Positions 57,301 through 64,000 of a stretch of DNA of 64,000 nucleotides are shown piece after piece. Where the stretch lies: assembly GCA_937995835.1 (NCBI GenBank), contig CALKIV010000003.1, forward strand, positions 1-64,000, given 5' to 3'. This DNA comes from an uncultured Dysgonomonas sp. (GTDB lineage: Bacteria > Bacteroidota > Bacteroidia > Bacteroidales > Dysgonomonadaceae). A model generated the notes under the pieces. That model saw only the letters and a program-made list of their open reading frames with translations. It had not been told where the DNA came from and ran no database searches. Each line of letters begins with the position of its first letter. Positions within the stretch are counted from its first letter, which is position 1. A program made the translations under genes and the position numbers.

Positions 57301-57644
57301 AGTCTTTCACGGCTCGTCTCAGAGATAGATTCGGCGAAATTCCTAACGAAGGCAAAGAGTTGATTCGTGTGGTTAGTCTCCGTACTTTAGCTAAACAGCT
57401 AGGTATAGAAAAAGTAGTTTTGAAGAAAAAGAAGATGAATCTACACCTGATCAATGATACAGACTCACCTTACTATCAGTCCAAAGCTTTTGACAAACTA
57501 CTCAGCTTTATCCAAGATAATCATCGCCTATGCGAATTGAGAGAGGTAAACGACAAACGATCCGTTAGTATTAAAAATATCGCAACAGTGGAACAAGCTT
57601 GTGAGATATTAAAGAACATTTCGCTAAAAGAGGTTTTAAACTAA
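54303..57644 (+). CDS. mfd: Transcription-repair coupling factor Mfd
   Basis: The product is 1113 residues if the GTG at 54303 is used ('MELKQLQALFNN'). The open frame extends to a TTG at 54276, but that codon lies inside the predicted -7 box. Mfd removes stalled RNA polymerase from damaged DNA and recruits UvrA. Domains in order are the UvrB-like module (to about 350), the CarD-like RNA polymerase-interacting domain ('GDYVVHIDHGVGQFGG', near 428), the SF2 motor with Walker A 'GDVGFGKTEVA' (near 577), 'DEEQKFG' (near 677) and 'TATPIPRTLQ', helicase C ('QLRGRVGRSNRKAFAYL'), and the TRCF C-terminal domain. The last codons run to a long terminator hairpin. Confidence 0.96.
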   Translation: MELKQLQALFNNHKNIAPILKLLNGKLQNIYLKGLRGSADAMIASTLFLKSDNNFIFVLNEEELAGYFYHDLLQILDSDAVLFFPSAYKRAIKYGQVDASHEILRTEVMTRMQGDKRFIMVTYPEALAEKVVAKEILEKNTLHIKVDEEVDRGFVSEMLDEFGFEYVDYVYEPGQYAVRGSIIDVFSFSSDLPYRIDFFGDEVSTIRTFNIETQLSDLKLEAVQIIPNIHEKDLDKEPILKLLSNDTILAFEDFAWTAEKIDANYNDTTILDNPEYEQNFQDKLINRAEFINLSTDFKHLHFGTKAYHTPDAVIEFATDLQPSFHKNFDLVAETFQSYQNKGYQIYILSDSKKQHARIQSIFEDREDNITFEPVVKTLSQGFIDDTLKVCCFTDHQIFDRYHKYNLKSDKVKSGKFALSLKELQQFQIGDYVVHIDHGVGQFGGLMRSDINGKMQELIKLTYLNGDTIFVSIHSLHKISKYRGKEGEPPRINKLGTGAWNKMKERTKSKVKDIARDLIKLYAQRREEKGFQFAPDTYLQNELEASFVYEDTPDQMKATADVKADMEREKPMDRLICGDVGFGKTEVAIRAAFKAVADGKQVAVLVPTTVLAYQHFQTFSERLKNFPCKIDYISRARTAKQIKDTLAKLKAGEIDILIGTHRIVGKDVEFKDVGLMIIDEEQKFGVSVKEKLRQMKVNIDTLTLTATPIPRTLQFSLMGARDMSVITTPPPNRYPIQTEVHTSDSDIIREAIEFEMSRNGQVFLINNRIRNIHEVEAMVKREVPDARVAIGHGQMDPAKLEGIIMDFINHEYDVLIATSIVESGIDIPNANTIIINNANHFGLSDLHQLRGRVGRSNRKAFAYLLAPPLHTLTDEARRRLQAIENFSELGHGIHIAMQDLDIRGAGNMLGAEQSGFIADLGYEVYQKILTEAVNELKHEEFSDIYFESKDGSKIEGDNFVEDVQIESDLELLFSAQYIPNDSERIMLYRELDNMNNEEEIQSFTARLRDRFGEIPNEGKELIRVVSLRTLAKQLGIEKVVLKKKKMNLHLINDTDSPYYQSKAFDKLLSFIQDNHRLCELREVNDKRSVSIKNIATVEQACEILKNISLKEVLN

Positions 57645-57688
57645 AAAAAACAGGGAGCAGACTATGAAGTCTGCTCCCTGTTTTTTTA
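57645..57688. terminator. Bidirectional terminator between mfd and DPP IV gene
   Basis: Perfect 20-base arms (57645-57664 and 57669-57688; core ACAGGGAGCAGACT) enclose ATGA. The A-run and T-run at the ends give T-tails on both strands. It lies directly after the mfd stop and 11 bases from the convergent peptidase stop. Confidence 0.92.
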
Positions 57689-57699
57689 CTTGAATGATC

Positions 57700-59856
57700 T
57701 TACATATTTCTATTAAAATAGTTGATCACCTTATTGTATAAGTAGGTTCTATTTAATGCGCCAGTCATCGAGTGATCTCTATCAGGCATCACAAACATAT
57801 CAAACTGTTTTCCAGCATTGATCAAGGCATTAGTATATTCCATTGTATTCTGGAAGTGCACATTATCATCTGCCGAACCATGGATGATCAATAAATTTCC
57901 TTGCAGTTTATTTGCCAATTTGATTGCTGAAGCATTCTCATATCCCATATCATTTTGTTGAGGGGTACGCATAAAACGTTCTGTGTATACCGTATCGTAA
58001 AATTTCCAATCCGTAACAGGGGCAATAGCGACACCTGATTTGAATACTCCATTTCCACGGCTCATGCTCATCAATACATTATAACCTCCATAGCTCCATC
58101 CCCAAATGCCTATTTTATCTTCATCAATAAATGACAAAGACGCAAAAGCCTTAGCAGCTGCTATTTGATCATCCGATTCATAGATTCCAAGATTCATATA
58201 AGTACATTTTCTGAAATCTTCACCTCTTGCTCCAGTTCCTCTTCCATCCACACAAGCCACCACGTAACCTTGTGAAACCAAGTAGTAAGTCCAATCAAAA
58301 TTGAAGCGATCTAACACTTGCTGTGAGTCAGGACCACTATATTGCACCATCACCAATGGATATTTCTTGGCTGACGAAAAGTTTGCAGGTTTTAGCATAT
58401 AGGCGTTGAGTGGAGTTCCATCTGCAGCCTTCACAGTCATATAATCTTTCTTTGGTAAAGAATGTTCAGATTGTAACTTCCTCAAAAGCTCATCATTACT
58501 TTCCAATACCCGCAATACTTTACCATTTTCGTCATTTAAAGTTATATAATCAGGGGTTGTAGTATTACTATAATTATTTATATGATATTTTCCATTAGCA
58601 CCAAACGTTGCTCTATTGGTTCCACCCTTTGCTGACAACTGAGTAACAGTGCCTTTTACCATATCCACTTTGTAGATTTCTCGCTGAAGAGGTGATTTTA
58701 CAGCTGCTTGGTAATAACACATTTTCTTAACAGGATCAACTGCCAAAAGCGCTGTAACATCAAACTGCCCAGTAGTCAACTGGCGTTGCTTCACGCCATT
58801 TACATCATAAAGGTATAGGTGTACATATCCATTTTCTTCACTAGGATAAACAAATTGATCATTGAAAAATATGGTTTGCTTCAAGAGTTCTGAATCTACA
58901 TAACGCTCATTTTTTTCTTGCAAAATGCTACGAGCAACCAAGCTACGCCCATTTGCTGAGTAAAGTTCAAAATGATTTTGTTCTCTATTCAATGTCATCA
59001 CAGCCAGATTATCACCTTGTGCAAAGAACTCTATTTTAGGAATATATTCCACATGGTTAGGCAATGGAATCTCCCGAGTAGTCTTAGCATCGATATCAAA
59101 TACCATGCAACGCACGAATGAGTTTTTGAGACCTGCTTTGGGGTACTTAAATTTATAATAATCAGGATATAATTGACGATCGAATATCTGCATCGAGTAC
59201 TCTTTCACTTGCGATTCGTCAAACTTAACAAAAGCCATCAATGAGTTATCTGCTGAAAAATCAATCAAACTGGTTACTGTAAATTCTTCTTCATACACCC
59301 AATCTGTTGCTCCATTGATAATCCTATTCAATTCTCCATCTTTAGTTATTTGCGATTCCGTATCGAAATCGAACTTTACCAACCAAATATTATTGTCAGC
59401 CACATAAGCCAACATACGTCCATCTCGAGAAAACTTTGGCTCAGATTGTTTTGCTGAATTGTTCGTCAACTTAGAGAGCATATTTCGTCTGATGTCATAA
59501 TTATAAAGCACAGCTTTAAACGAACGACGATAAATTGGCTCACTATCTGTATAGATCAATATTCTTTTTTCATCCGGGCTTAGCAAAAAGCCGTCAAAAG
59601 ATGTGATGGTAGACTCTCTAGCTGTTGTGACATCAAATATAGTGGCAACTACCTCACCGGTTTTGTATGCATATTTTACGATCTTAGTGTGTTGCTCATT
59701 GGCCTGATAGTAAAATTCACCATCAGGAGAAGATACCAAGCTAGGTACTCCTTTTGGAGCAAACTTCTCACTTGTGATATCGTACAACGAGAACTGTTGT
59801 GCTGAAGACAAAGCACATACAGCTATAAATAACAATAAACTAAATACTTTTTTCAT
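57700..59856 (-). CDS. Dipeptidyl peptidase IV-type S9 peptidase
   Basis: The product is 718 residues with a signal peptide ending 'ALSSAQ', so it is periplasmic or surface-exposed. The N-terminal beta-propeller carries the 'DWVYEEEF' motif, whose Glu pair binds the substrate amino terminus in DPP IV. The C-terminal alpha/beta hydrolase has the catalytic triad Ser588 ('GWSYGGYN'), Asp663 ('HGSADDNVHFQ') and His695 ('PDRDHSM'), with spacing the same as in characterised DPP IV. It should release X-Pro or X-Ala dipeptides from peptides, matching peptide use by Bacteroidales. It is monocistronic, with a -7 box 27 bases before the ATG. Confidence 0.95.
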   Translation of the reverse strand: MKKVFSLLLFIAVCALSSAQQFSLYDITSEKFAPKGVPSLVSSPDGEFYYQANEQHTKIVKYAYKTGEVVATIFDVTTARESTITSFDGFLLSPDEKRILIYTDSEPIYRRSFKAVLYNYDIRRNMLSKLTNNSAKQSEPKFSRDGRMLAYVADNNIWLVKFDFDTESQITKDGELNRIINGATDWVYEEEFTVTSLIDFSADNSLMAFVKFDESQVKEYSMQIFDRQLYPDYYKFKYPKAGLKNSFVRCMVFDIDAKTTREIPLPNHVEYIPKIEFFAQGDNLAVMTLNREQNHFELYSANGRSLVARSILQEKNERYVDSELLKQTIFFNDQFVYPSEENGYVHLYLYDVNGVKQRQLTTGQFDVTALLAVDPVKKMCYYQAAVKSPLQREIYKVDMVKGTVTQLSAKGGTNRATFGANGKYHINNYSNTTTPDYITLNDENGKVLRVLESNDELLRKLQSEHSLPKKDYMTVKAADGTPLNAYMLKPANFSSAKKYPLVMVQYSGPDSQQVLDRFNFDWTYYLVSQGYVVACVDGRGTGARGEDFRKCTYMNLGIYESDDQIAAAKAFASLSFIDEDKIGIWGWSYGGYNVLMSMSRGNGVFKSGVAIAPVTDWKFYDTVYTERFMRTPQQNDMGYENASAIKLANKLQGNLLIIHGSADDNVHFQNTMEYTNALINAGKQFDMFVMPDRDHSMTGALNRTYLYNKVINYFNRNM

Positions 59857-59882
59857 TAGATATCTTATTTTTTATATTTATT

Positions 59883-59890
59883 CAAAGGTA
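59883..59890 (-). promoter_or_regulatory. -7 box of the DPP IV-type gene
   Basis: TACCTTTG on the minus strand matches TAnnTTTG exactly and lies 26 bases before the ATG. No TTG occurs at the standard -33 distance. Confidence 0.5.
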
Positions 59891-59961
59891 AGTTATAAAA
59901 GCAAATTAGTAAAATCTTAGATTATTGAATTATGCTTCCTTTTTAATTCCCTAACATAAAA

Positions 59962-59994
59962 AAACACAGAAAATACGATCAGTTTTCTGTGTTT
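59962..59994 (-). terminator. Terminator after the 60018 gene
   Basis: Perfect 12-base arms, AAACACAGAAAA (59962-59973) and TTTTCTGTGTTT (59983-59994), enclose a 9-base loop. The minus strand continues into a run of T. It lies 23 bases after the stop of the 60018 gene. Confidence 0.82.
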
Positions 59995-60017
59995 ATACTA
60001 TAGTGATTCTTAGATCT

Positions 60018-61112
60018 TTATTTAATCTTTTCTTTCTTTTTCAATAACTCATAGAAATATATTGATTCTTTCAGTGCTGACAGTTCCTGTTCTGAGACTA
60101 TCCACTCTACATTTTTTTGATCTCCCATAAAGGTTAACTTCACCGTATTGGCCTTTGACACAATTTGTAGCAGTTCATTATTTTCTGCTGTTGGAGGCAA
60201 GTCTACCCATTCATTTTTCACTTTCAGATCAACAAATTCTTTACGTTGCTGAGCCCCTTTTGCATCAATGATAGAAGCTTGATCACTTAAATCAGTTTGC
60301 AACAATATGCTGTTTAATCCTATCCATTCTTTACCACTATACTGTAGCACTATTCTATTATATACGAATCCTTGTGGATTTACTCCCATGTAAATGTAGA
60401 ATCCATTTTGATTATTACTTTCTGACTTGTCGACATGATCAATCCAAGTCGTTCCATTCTTATCAGATACGAAAGTGAACCTAGATTTCAATTCTTCTAT
60501 CTCACTATTTAATTCTTCGACAAGCTGTTCCGATTCAGGAGATACCGGCTGCTGCACTTCTACTTTTTCTTCCTTATCAGAAGAAAAAAGGTTAGAGAAA
60601 TAAGCAACTACCTTTTCAAAAAAGCTTTTTGGTCTCTCAACCTCTAGTACTAGATCCGTAGCACTCAACACCTCTTCATCACTTATCTCTGTGTCTTCTG
60701 ACTTAGAGACGCTTTCAGGTCTTGGTCGTGCAGGCACATCTGCTATGGTGTAGTCAAAATCTACTGCCTCCAGATCTTGATTAAGATCCTCTTCCGTTTC
60801 TTCAATCGGTGTTACCAGTGGAGGAACAGCGACTTCTTCTTTCTTTGTAGCGCTATCTTCTTTGACTATTTCAGTTGGCTCATCCATTACATCTGCTTCT
60901 AAGAGAACAGAATCTTCCAAGCCCTCTGACAAATCTATATTACCAATCTCTTCAACAGTAGCTTCAGTGTTTTTTATGTCATCTTTTTTGAAATAACCTT
61001 CCTTGTCAAATTTGACATAGATAACAACACCCGTTACGATCAATGCGTAAGCGAGAACGATTAATAATAAAACTCTTAATCCTTTCTTTTCGCTGTTTTT
61101 TTTCTCTGTCAT
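60018..61112 (-). CDS. Membrane-anchored acidic protein of unknown function
   Basis: The product is 364 residues. A short basic N-terminus is followed by one membrane helix ('VLLLIVLAYALIVTGVVIYV', about 14-33), a long acidic low-complexity region (about 45-185) with the only proline-rich part near 130, a short coiled coil ('QLVEELNSEIEELKSRF') and a beta-rich C-terminal domain of about 150 residues ('GFYIYMGVNPQGFVYNRIVL', 'WIVSEQELSALKESIYFYEL'). It resembles TonB-like topology (anchor, flexible spacer, end domain), but the C-terminal domain is not one I recognise. It has its own terminator and a likely -7 box at 61160-61167. Confidence 0.75.
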   Translation of the reverse strand: MTEKKNSEKKGLRVLLLIVLAYALIVTGVVIYVKFDKEGYFKKDDIKNTEATVEEIGNIDLSEGLEDSVLLEADVMDEPTEIVKEDSATKKEEVAVPPLVTPIEETEEDLNQDLEAVDFDYTIADVPARPRPESVSKSEDTEISDEEVLSATDLVLEVERPKSFFEKVVAYFSNLFSSDKEEKVEVQQPVSPESEQLVEELNSEIEELKSRFTFVSDKNGTTWIDHVDKSESNNQNGFYIYMGVNPQGFVYNRIVLQYSGKEWIGLNSILLQTDLSDQASIIDAKGAQQRKEFVDLKVKNEWVDLPPTAENNELLQIVSKANTVKLTFMGDQKNVEWIVSEQELSALKESIYFYELLKKKEKIK

Positions 61113-61159
61113 GCAGAATCTACTTATTATTGATATAATAAAGACATACTTCTATCTAG

Positions 61160-61167
61160 CAAATATA
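61160..61167 (-). promoter_or_regulatory. Likely -7 box of the 60018 gene
   Basis: TATATTTG on the minus strand matches TAnnTTTG exactly, 48 bases before the ATG of the 60018 gene. No TTG lies at the standard -33 spacing, so it is tentative. Confidence 0.4.
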
Positions 61168-61238
61168 TGCAATAATAAGATATTTTTCGCTAACTCAGGT
61201 TAGGAAACTTAGTATACAGATGTTTCTTGGTCTAAAAA

Positions 61239-61667
61239 TCAGTCTACTCGCTCAATGCTCTTCTTCAGTGTACTGCTTATTAGTGTTCCTTTTTTTCTGC
61301 TGATACAAGATGTGCAAAGCATTCTTGCTGAGCGATAGGCAGGCTCTCCATCTTCTATATACTTCATCACAATCTCTTGATAAAGCAAACTTTTAGGGTT
61401 TTCTGCCTCAAAATACCACTCCCCTCCGATATGCTTCATATAAGTTTCACCAACATAAAGTGCCAGCATATCCCAAAGCTCTTCTTCGTCTTTCAGGTCT
61501 GTTGCAACATCATATTGCTTAATCATCCATTTTTCTAAAGCATCTAATGACTGAATGCTGTAATCCAATTTCAGTTTATTGGTTTTAGCAAATTCACCTG
61601 TTATTGTGTTTAATTTCTCAGGAATTTCCTTAATCCACTCATTAAAAGTTTCGTGTGTATAAGTCAT
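61239..61667 (-). CDS. Small cytoplasmic protein of unknown function
   Basis: The product is 142 residues without a signal. It is mostly helical, with 'SIQSLDALEKWMIKQYDVAT', 'LWDMLALYVGETYMKHIGGE' and 'WYFEAENPKSLLYQEIVMKY'. The 'lYvGE....GGeW' pattern is common in small proteins whose function is unknown. The C-terminus has two cysteines ('LCTSCISRKKG') that could bind metal or form a disulfide. I do not recognise a named family. It follows a lipoprotein gene by 35 bases on the same strand and may be cotranscribed with it. Confidence 0.72.
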   Translation of the reverse strand: MTYTHETFNEWIKEIPEKLNTITGEFAKTNKLKLDYSIQSLDALEKWMIKQYDVATDLKDEEELWDMLALYVGETYMKHIGGEWYFEAENPKSLLYQEIVMKYIEDGEPAYRSARMLCTSCISRKKGTLISSTLKKSIERVD

Positions 61668-61702
61668 AATTACAATTTCTTGATTCTCTTATAATTTTAA
61701 AT

Positions 61703-62230
61703 TCACATAATCAACTCGTCTACAACCGAATAAGAGTAGACTATGGCTCCATCATCTTTCACCTTCAAATCAACTTCTTGGCAAAATTGTTGTTCAAACA
61801 TACATATTTTCACATTAAAAACAACAGAATCTTTATGCACTTCTTTCAAACAAAAACTATCAATGAAGTATTTATTCATATCGTCTTCATCAAAAACCGG
61901 TGAAAAATCGCTTATTTCCAGAGTTTTATAGGCCAAGATACTTGTTGTATCCGTTTTCTGAATATTTAGCAATATTCTTTTATCTATAACATCTTCTTTC
62001 GGAGACTGCAAAGATTGTTCTGCATGATGTTTGTATTCACTTATTCTATAAAACACCTGATAGTCGTCTATCTCCATATTTACAACCATGGAGTCACGAA
62101 TAAATCCCACTTTAGAACTTTGCACACATTCTTCAATCGCATCACTTTGCAATACTAACTGATCGGTCTTTTTTGAAAAAATGCATGAGCCTAATAAGAA
62201 TGAAAGAATAATTATATAGAATAGCTTCAT
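61703..62230 (-). CDS. Lipoprotein of unknown function
   Basis: The product is 175 residues with a short lipoprotein signal ending 'LLGSC' (Cys16). The mature part is beta-rich ('DYQVFYRISEYKHHAEQSLQ', 'DSVVFNVKICMFEQQFCQEV', 'LKVKDDGAIVYSYSVVDE') and holds four further cysteine residues. I recognise no family. It is the first gene of a pair with the small protein at 61239. A plus-strand NUDIX gene diverges from it with 171 bases between. Confidence 0.72.
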   Translation of the reverse strand: MKLFYIIILSFLLGSCIFSKKTDQLVLQSDAIEECVQSSKVGFIRDSMVVNMEIDDYQVFYRISEYKHHAEQSLQSPKEDVIDKRILLNIQKTDTTSILAYKTLEISDFSPVFDEDDMNKYFIDSFCLKEVHKDSVVFNVKICMFEQQFCQEVDLKVKDDGAIVYSYSVVDELIM

Positions 62231-62350
62231 GGTTTATTTACTAGTTGACATGTTTCACTTCTGCAATTTATCCACGAATTTAGAATAAAACAAGGAAGAT
62301 ACCATTTTATATATGAATATATATTTTGATAATAATGACTACTGTTCTAA

Positions 62351-62385
62351 TCTAAAGCGTTACATTTACTTGATCTAAAGTGTTA
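62351..62385. repeat. Direct repeat upstream of the NUDIX gene
   Basis: TCTAAAGCGTTA (62351-62362) and TCTAAAGTGTTA (62374-62385) differ at one base and are spaced 23 bases start to start, about two helical turns. They lie 17-51 bases before the NUDIX ATG, a plausible regulator site. Chance similarity in AT-rich DNA cannot be excluded. Confidence 0.4.
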
Positions 62386-62401
62386 ATATCAATTCATAGC
62401 A

Positions 62402-62959
62402 ATGCAAAATTTGAACAAAAACTGGAAAGTATTAAAGTCACATTACCTGGTAAGAGAGCCATGGTGCACAGTAAGAGAAGATCATGTAAGACTTCCTAAT
62501 GGGGCTGAAATTCCGAATTACTACGTTCTAGAATACCCCAATTGGATCAACGTTATAGGCATCACCAAAGACAATAAATTTGTCATGATCAAACAATATA
62601 GACATGGACTTGCACTCAGAGCCTATGAATTGGTTGCTGGGGTGTGTGACGATACGGATGCTACCCCTCTAGCATCTGCAAAAAGAGAATTACTAGAGGA
62701 GACTGGATACTCCAATGGCAACTGGGAACTGCTAACAGTGACTTCTGCTAATCCAGGAACGCACACCAACCTCTGCTACTGTTTTTTGGCAACAGGTATA
62801 GAGAAAGTAGCTGATCAAAACCTAGAAGCGACTGAAGACCTTGATGTCATCCTCCTTTCATTGGAAGAAGTACAAGAAATTCTATTAAAAGATCAAATGA
62901 AACAGTCTATGCACACAACTCCTTTATGGAAATATATGGCTATAAATAAACTAATCTAG
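62402..62959 (+). CDS. NUDIX hydrolase (ADP-sugar pyrophosphatase-like)
   Basis: The product is 185 residues and cytoplasmic. The fold starts with 'NVIGITKDNKFVMIKQYRHG', typical of ADP-ribose pyrophosphatase-type enzymes. The Nudix box is 'GVCDDTDATPLASAKRELLE' continuing 'ETGY': the RELxEExG core with the metal-binding Glu residues is intact, but the first half is altered, with Asp where the motif has Glu and one extra residue before Arg. 'SANPGTHTNLCYCFLATGIE' follows as in the family. It probably cleaves a nucleoside-diphosphate sugar. Substrate is unknown. It is monocistronic, with a direct repeat upstream. Confidence 0.9.
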   Translation: MQNLNKNWKVLKSHYLVREPWCTVREDHVRLPNGAEIPNYYVLEYPNWINVIGITKDNKFVMIKQYRHGLALRAYELVAGVCDDTDATPLASAKRELLEETGYSNGNWELLTVTSANPGTHTNLCYCFLATGIEKVADQNLEATEDLDVILLSLEEVQEILLKDQMKQSMHTTPLWKYMAINKLI

Positions 62960-63055
62960 TTACAATAAAACCAACAGTTAGTTAGTTTAATAAGAGATAA
63001 CCATTATATATAAATAGAAGTGAGTATATTTACTTCCATATTATAACTCTCAATC

Positions 63056-64000
63056 ATGATACATATTAAAAGACTGCTACTCCTTTTCCTTTTCACTTTT
63101 TTGACTGCTAATATTTCATGGGCAGAAATCAGAAAAGAAAGAGAAGAAGTGATCATAGCTAGATTTGACAAGGACTTGCTAGAATATTTAGATGCTCCCT
63201 CTAGTGAAACAGGTAAAGGATTAACACAGAAGTACTCAATATTTCTTCCTGCGTTTGCACAGACCATTGTTAGAAATGAACAGAATAATACTTTAGATGA
63301 GTTGAGCAGATATTTTTCTCACCCAACTCTAAAAAATCTCTATCGAAATGCAGTCGCACAATATAATGATATGAGTTCGTATGAACACGAGTTGAGTGCA
63401 ATGCTAAAAATAGCGCAGAGTGAATTAGCAACAAAGAGGTTTCCTAATTTTTCAGTTCACGTATCAGGCTATCGACAAAACGTTATATATATTAATAATA
63501 CAATATCATTATCTATAGACAAATATTTGGGGATTGACTACTCCGGCTACAAGGGCTTTTTTGATGGTTATCAACTTTATCAGATGCAACCTAAAATGCT
63601 CGTTCGTGATTTTACTAAAGCATGGTTAATTGCAGATTTTATCAAAGCAGAAAAACAATCACCAAATCTTTTGTCCAAAATGATTGAAGAAGGAAAGCTA
63701 CTTTATGCCCTTTCTGTGTTATTGCCCGATTATGCAGAAAATGATATTATAGGAACTACAAGTGCAGAAGTGCAAAAAGCAGAAGACAATGAAGATAGAG
63801 TTTGGAAAACTATTGTAAAAGGGAAACAACTATACGCCACTGATCTGCAAATCATCAGTTCTTACTTTGACGAAGTGCCTAAAAAGCTATCACTTGGCGA
63901 GCAACCGATGAGAATGGGGGCATGGATAGGCTATCAAATAGTGAAACAATATTCTAAAAACTCAAAACAGTCCTTGTCAACAATTCTTAGAACTGAGCCT
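63056..64000 (+). CDS. GldB-like protein, partial (runs off the window)
   Basis: The frame opens with ATG at 63056 and remains open for 315 codons to the window end. A signal peptide ('MIHIKRLLLLFLFTFLTANI', then 'SWA') precedes a mostly helical body. 'NNTISLSIDKYLGIDYSGYK', 'GFFDGYQLYQMQPKMLVRDF', 'LYALSVLLPDYAE' and 'MRMGAWIGYQIVKQYS' follow the pattern of GldB, a gliding-motility-associated protein of Bacteroidota. GldB homologues occur widely, including in non-gliding species, and its biochemical role is unclear. Classical GldB is a lipoprotein; no lipobox is evident here. The missing C-terminus lies outside the window. Confidence 0.75.
   Translation, partial: MIHIKRLLLLFLFTFLTANISWAEIRKEREEVIIARFDKDLLEYLDAPSSETGKGLTQKYSIFLPAFAQTIVRNEQNNTLDELSRYFSHPTLKNLYRNAVAQYNDMSSYEHELSAMLKIAQSELATKRFPNFSVHVSGYRQNVIYINNTISLSIDKYLGIDYSGYKGFFDGYQLYQMQPKMLVRDFTKAWLIADFIKAEKQSPNLLSKMIEEGKLLYALSVLLPDYAENDIIGTTSAEVQKAEDNEDRVWKTIVKGKQLYATDLQIISSYFDEVPKKLSLGEQPMRMGAWIGYQIVKQYSKNSKQSLSTILRTEP

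Overview
The window is AT-rich DNA from a member of the Bacteroidota, most likely a Bacteroidales species. The evidence is two SusC/SusD pairs, an ECF sigma/FecR pair feeding an STN-type SusC, GH97 enzymes, PCMD and DUF3836 proteins, a pyrophosphate-dependent phosphofructokinase, and promoters of the Bacteroides type (TTG, 19-21 bases, TAnnTTTG). PorV at the left edge, a GH97 enzyme with a T9SS-type C-terminal tail, and a GldB-like gene cut by the right edge suggest that the organism has a type IX secretion system (T9SS) or related machinery. No tRNA, rRNA, CRISPR array, insertion sequence or phage gene was seen.

Region 1 (116-18327, all minus strand) is an alpha-galactoside utilisation locus. 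In transcription order it holds a sugar-porter MFS permease, a DUF5107-TPR protein, a GH36 alpha-galactosidase, two GH97 enzymes, SusC, SusD and an aldose 1-epimerase, then porV only 41 bases further on with no terminator between. A divergent AraC-type regulator (18475-19368) probably controls it.

Region 2 (19464-25052) is regulatory and surface-related. A TPR sensor histidine kinase and a NarL-type response regulator lie tail to tail with overlapping 3' ends. Next come an unusual lipoprotein joining a fasciclin-like domain, an EF-hand-like loop and a SusD-like half, and a secreted cupin lipoprotein.

Region 3 (25132-37904, minus) is a second glycan locus: ECF sigma factor, FecR anti-sigma factor, STN-SusC, SusD, a lysine exporter LysO split into two genes, a GH2 beta-galactosidase and a GH63/MGH1-like glycosidase. 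The split lysO genes inside a glycan operon are unexpected.

Region 4 (38292-64000) is mostly housekeeping genes mixed with lineage-specific envelope proteins: Bcr/CflA efflux pump, lipoyl synthase, PCMD lipoprotein and porin-like barrel, DUF3836 protein, PPi-PFK, MscL, M48 protease, a BtuB-like TonB receptor, DUF4262 protein, a lipoprotein sharing the EF-hand-like module with the Region 2 fusion, a methyltransferase, Mfd, a DPP IV-type peptidase, three small unknown proteins, a NUDIX hydrolase and the start of a GldB-like gene. Ten clear terminator hairpins mark transcript ends, and promoter motifs place the starts of lipA and mfd downstream of the longest open frames.
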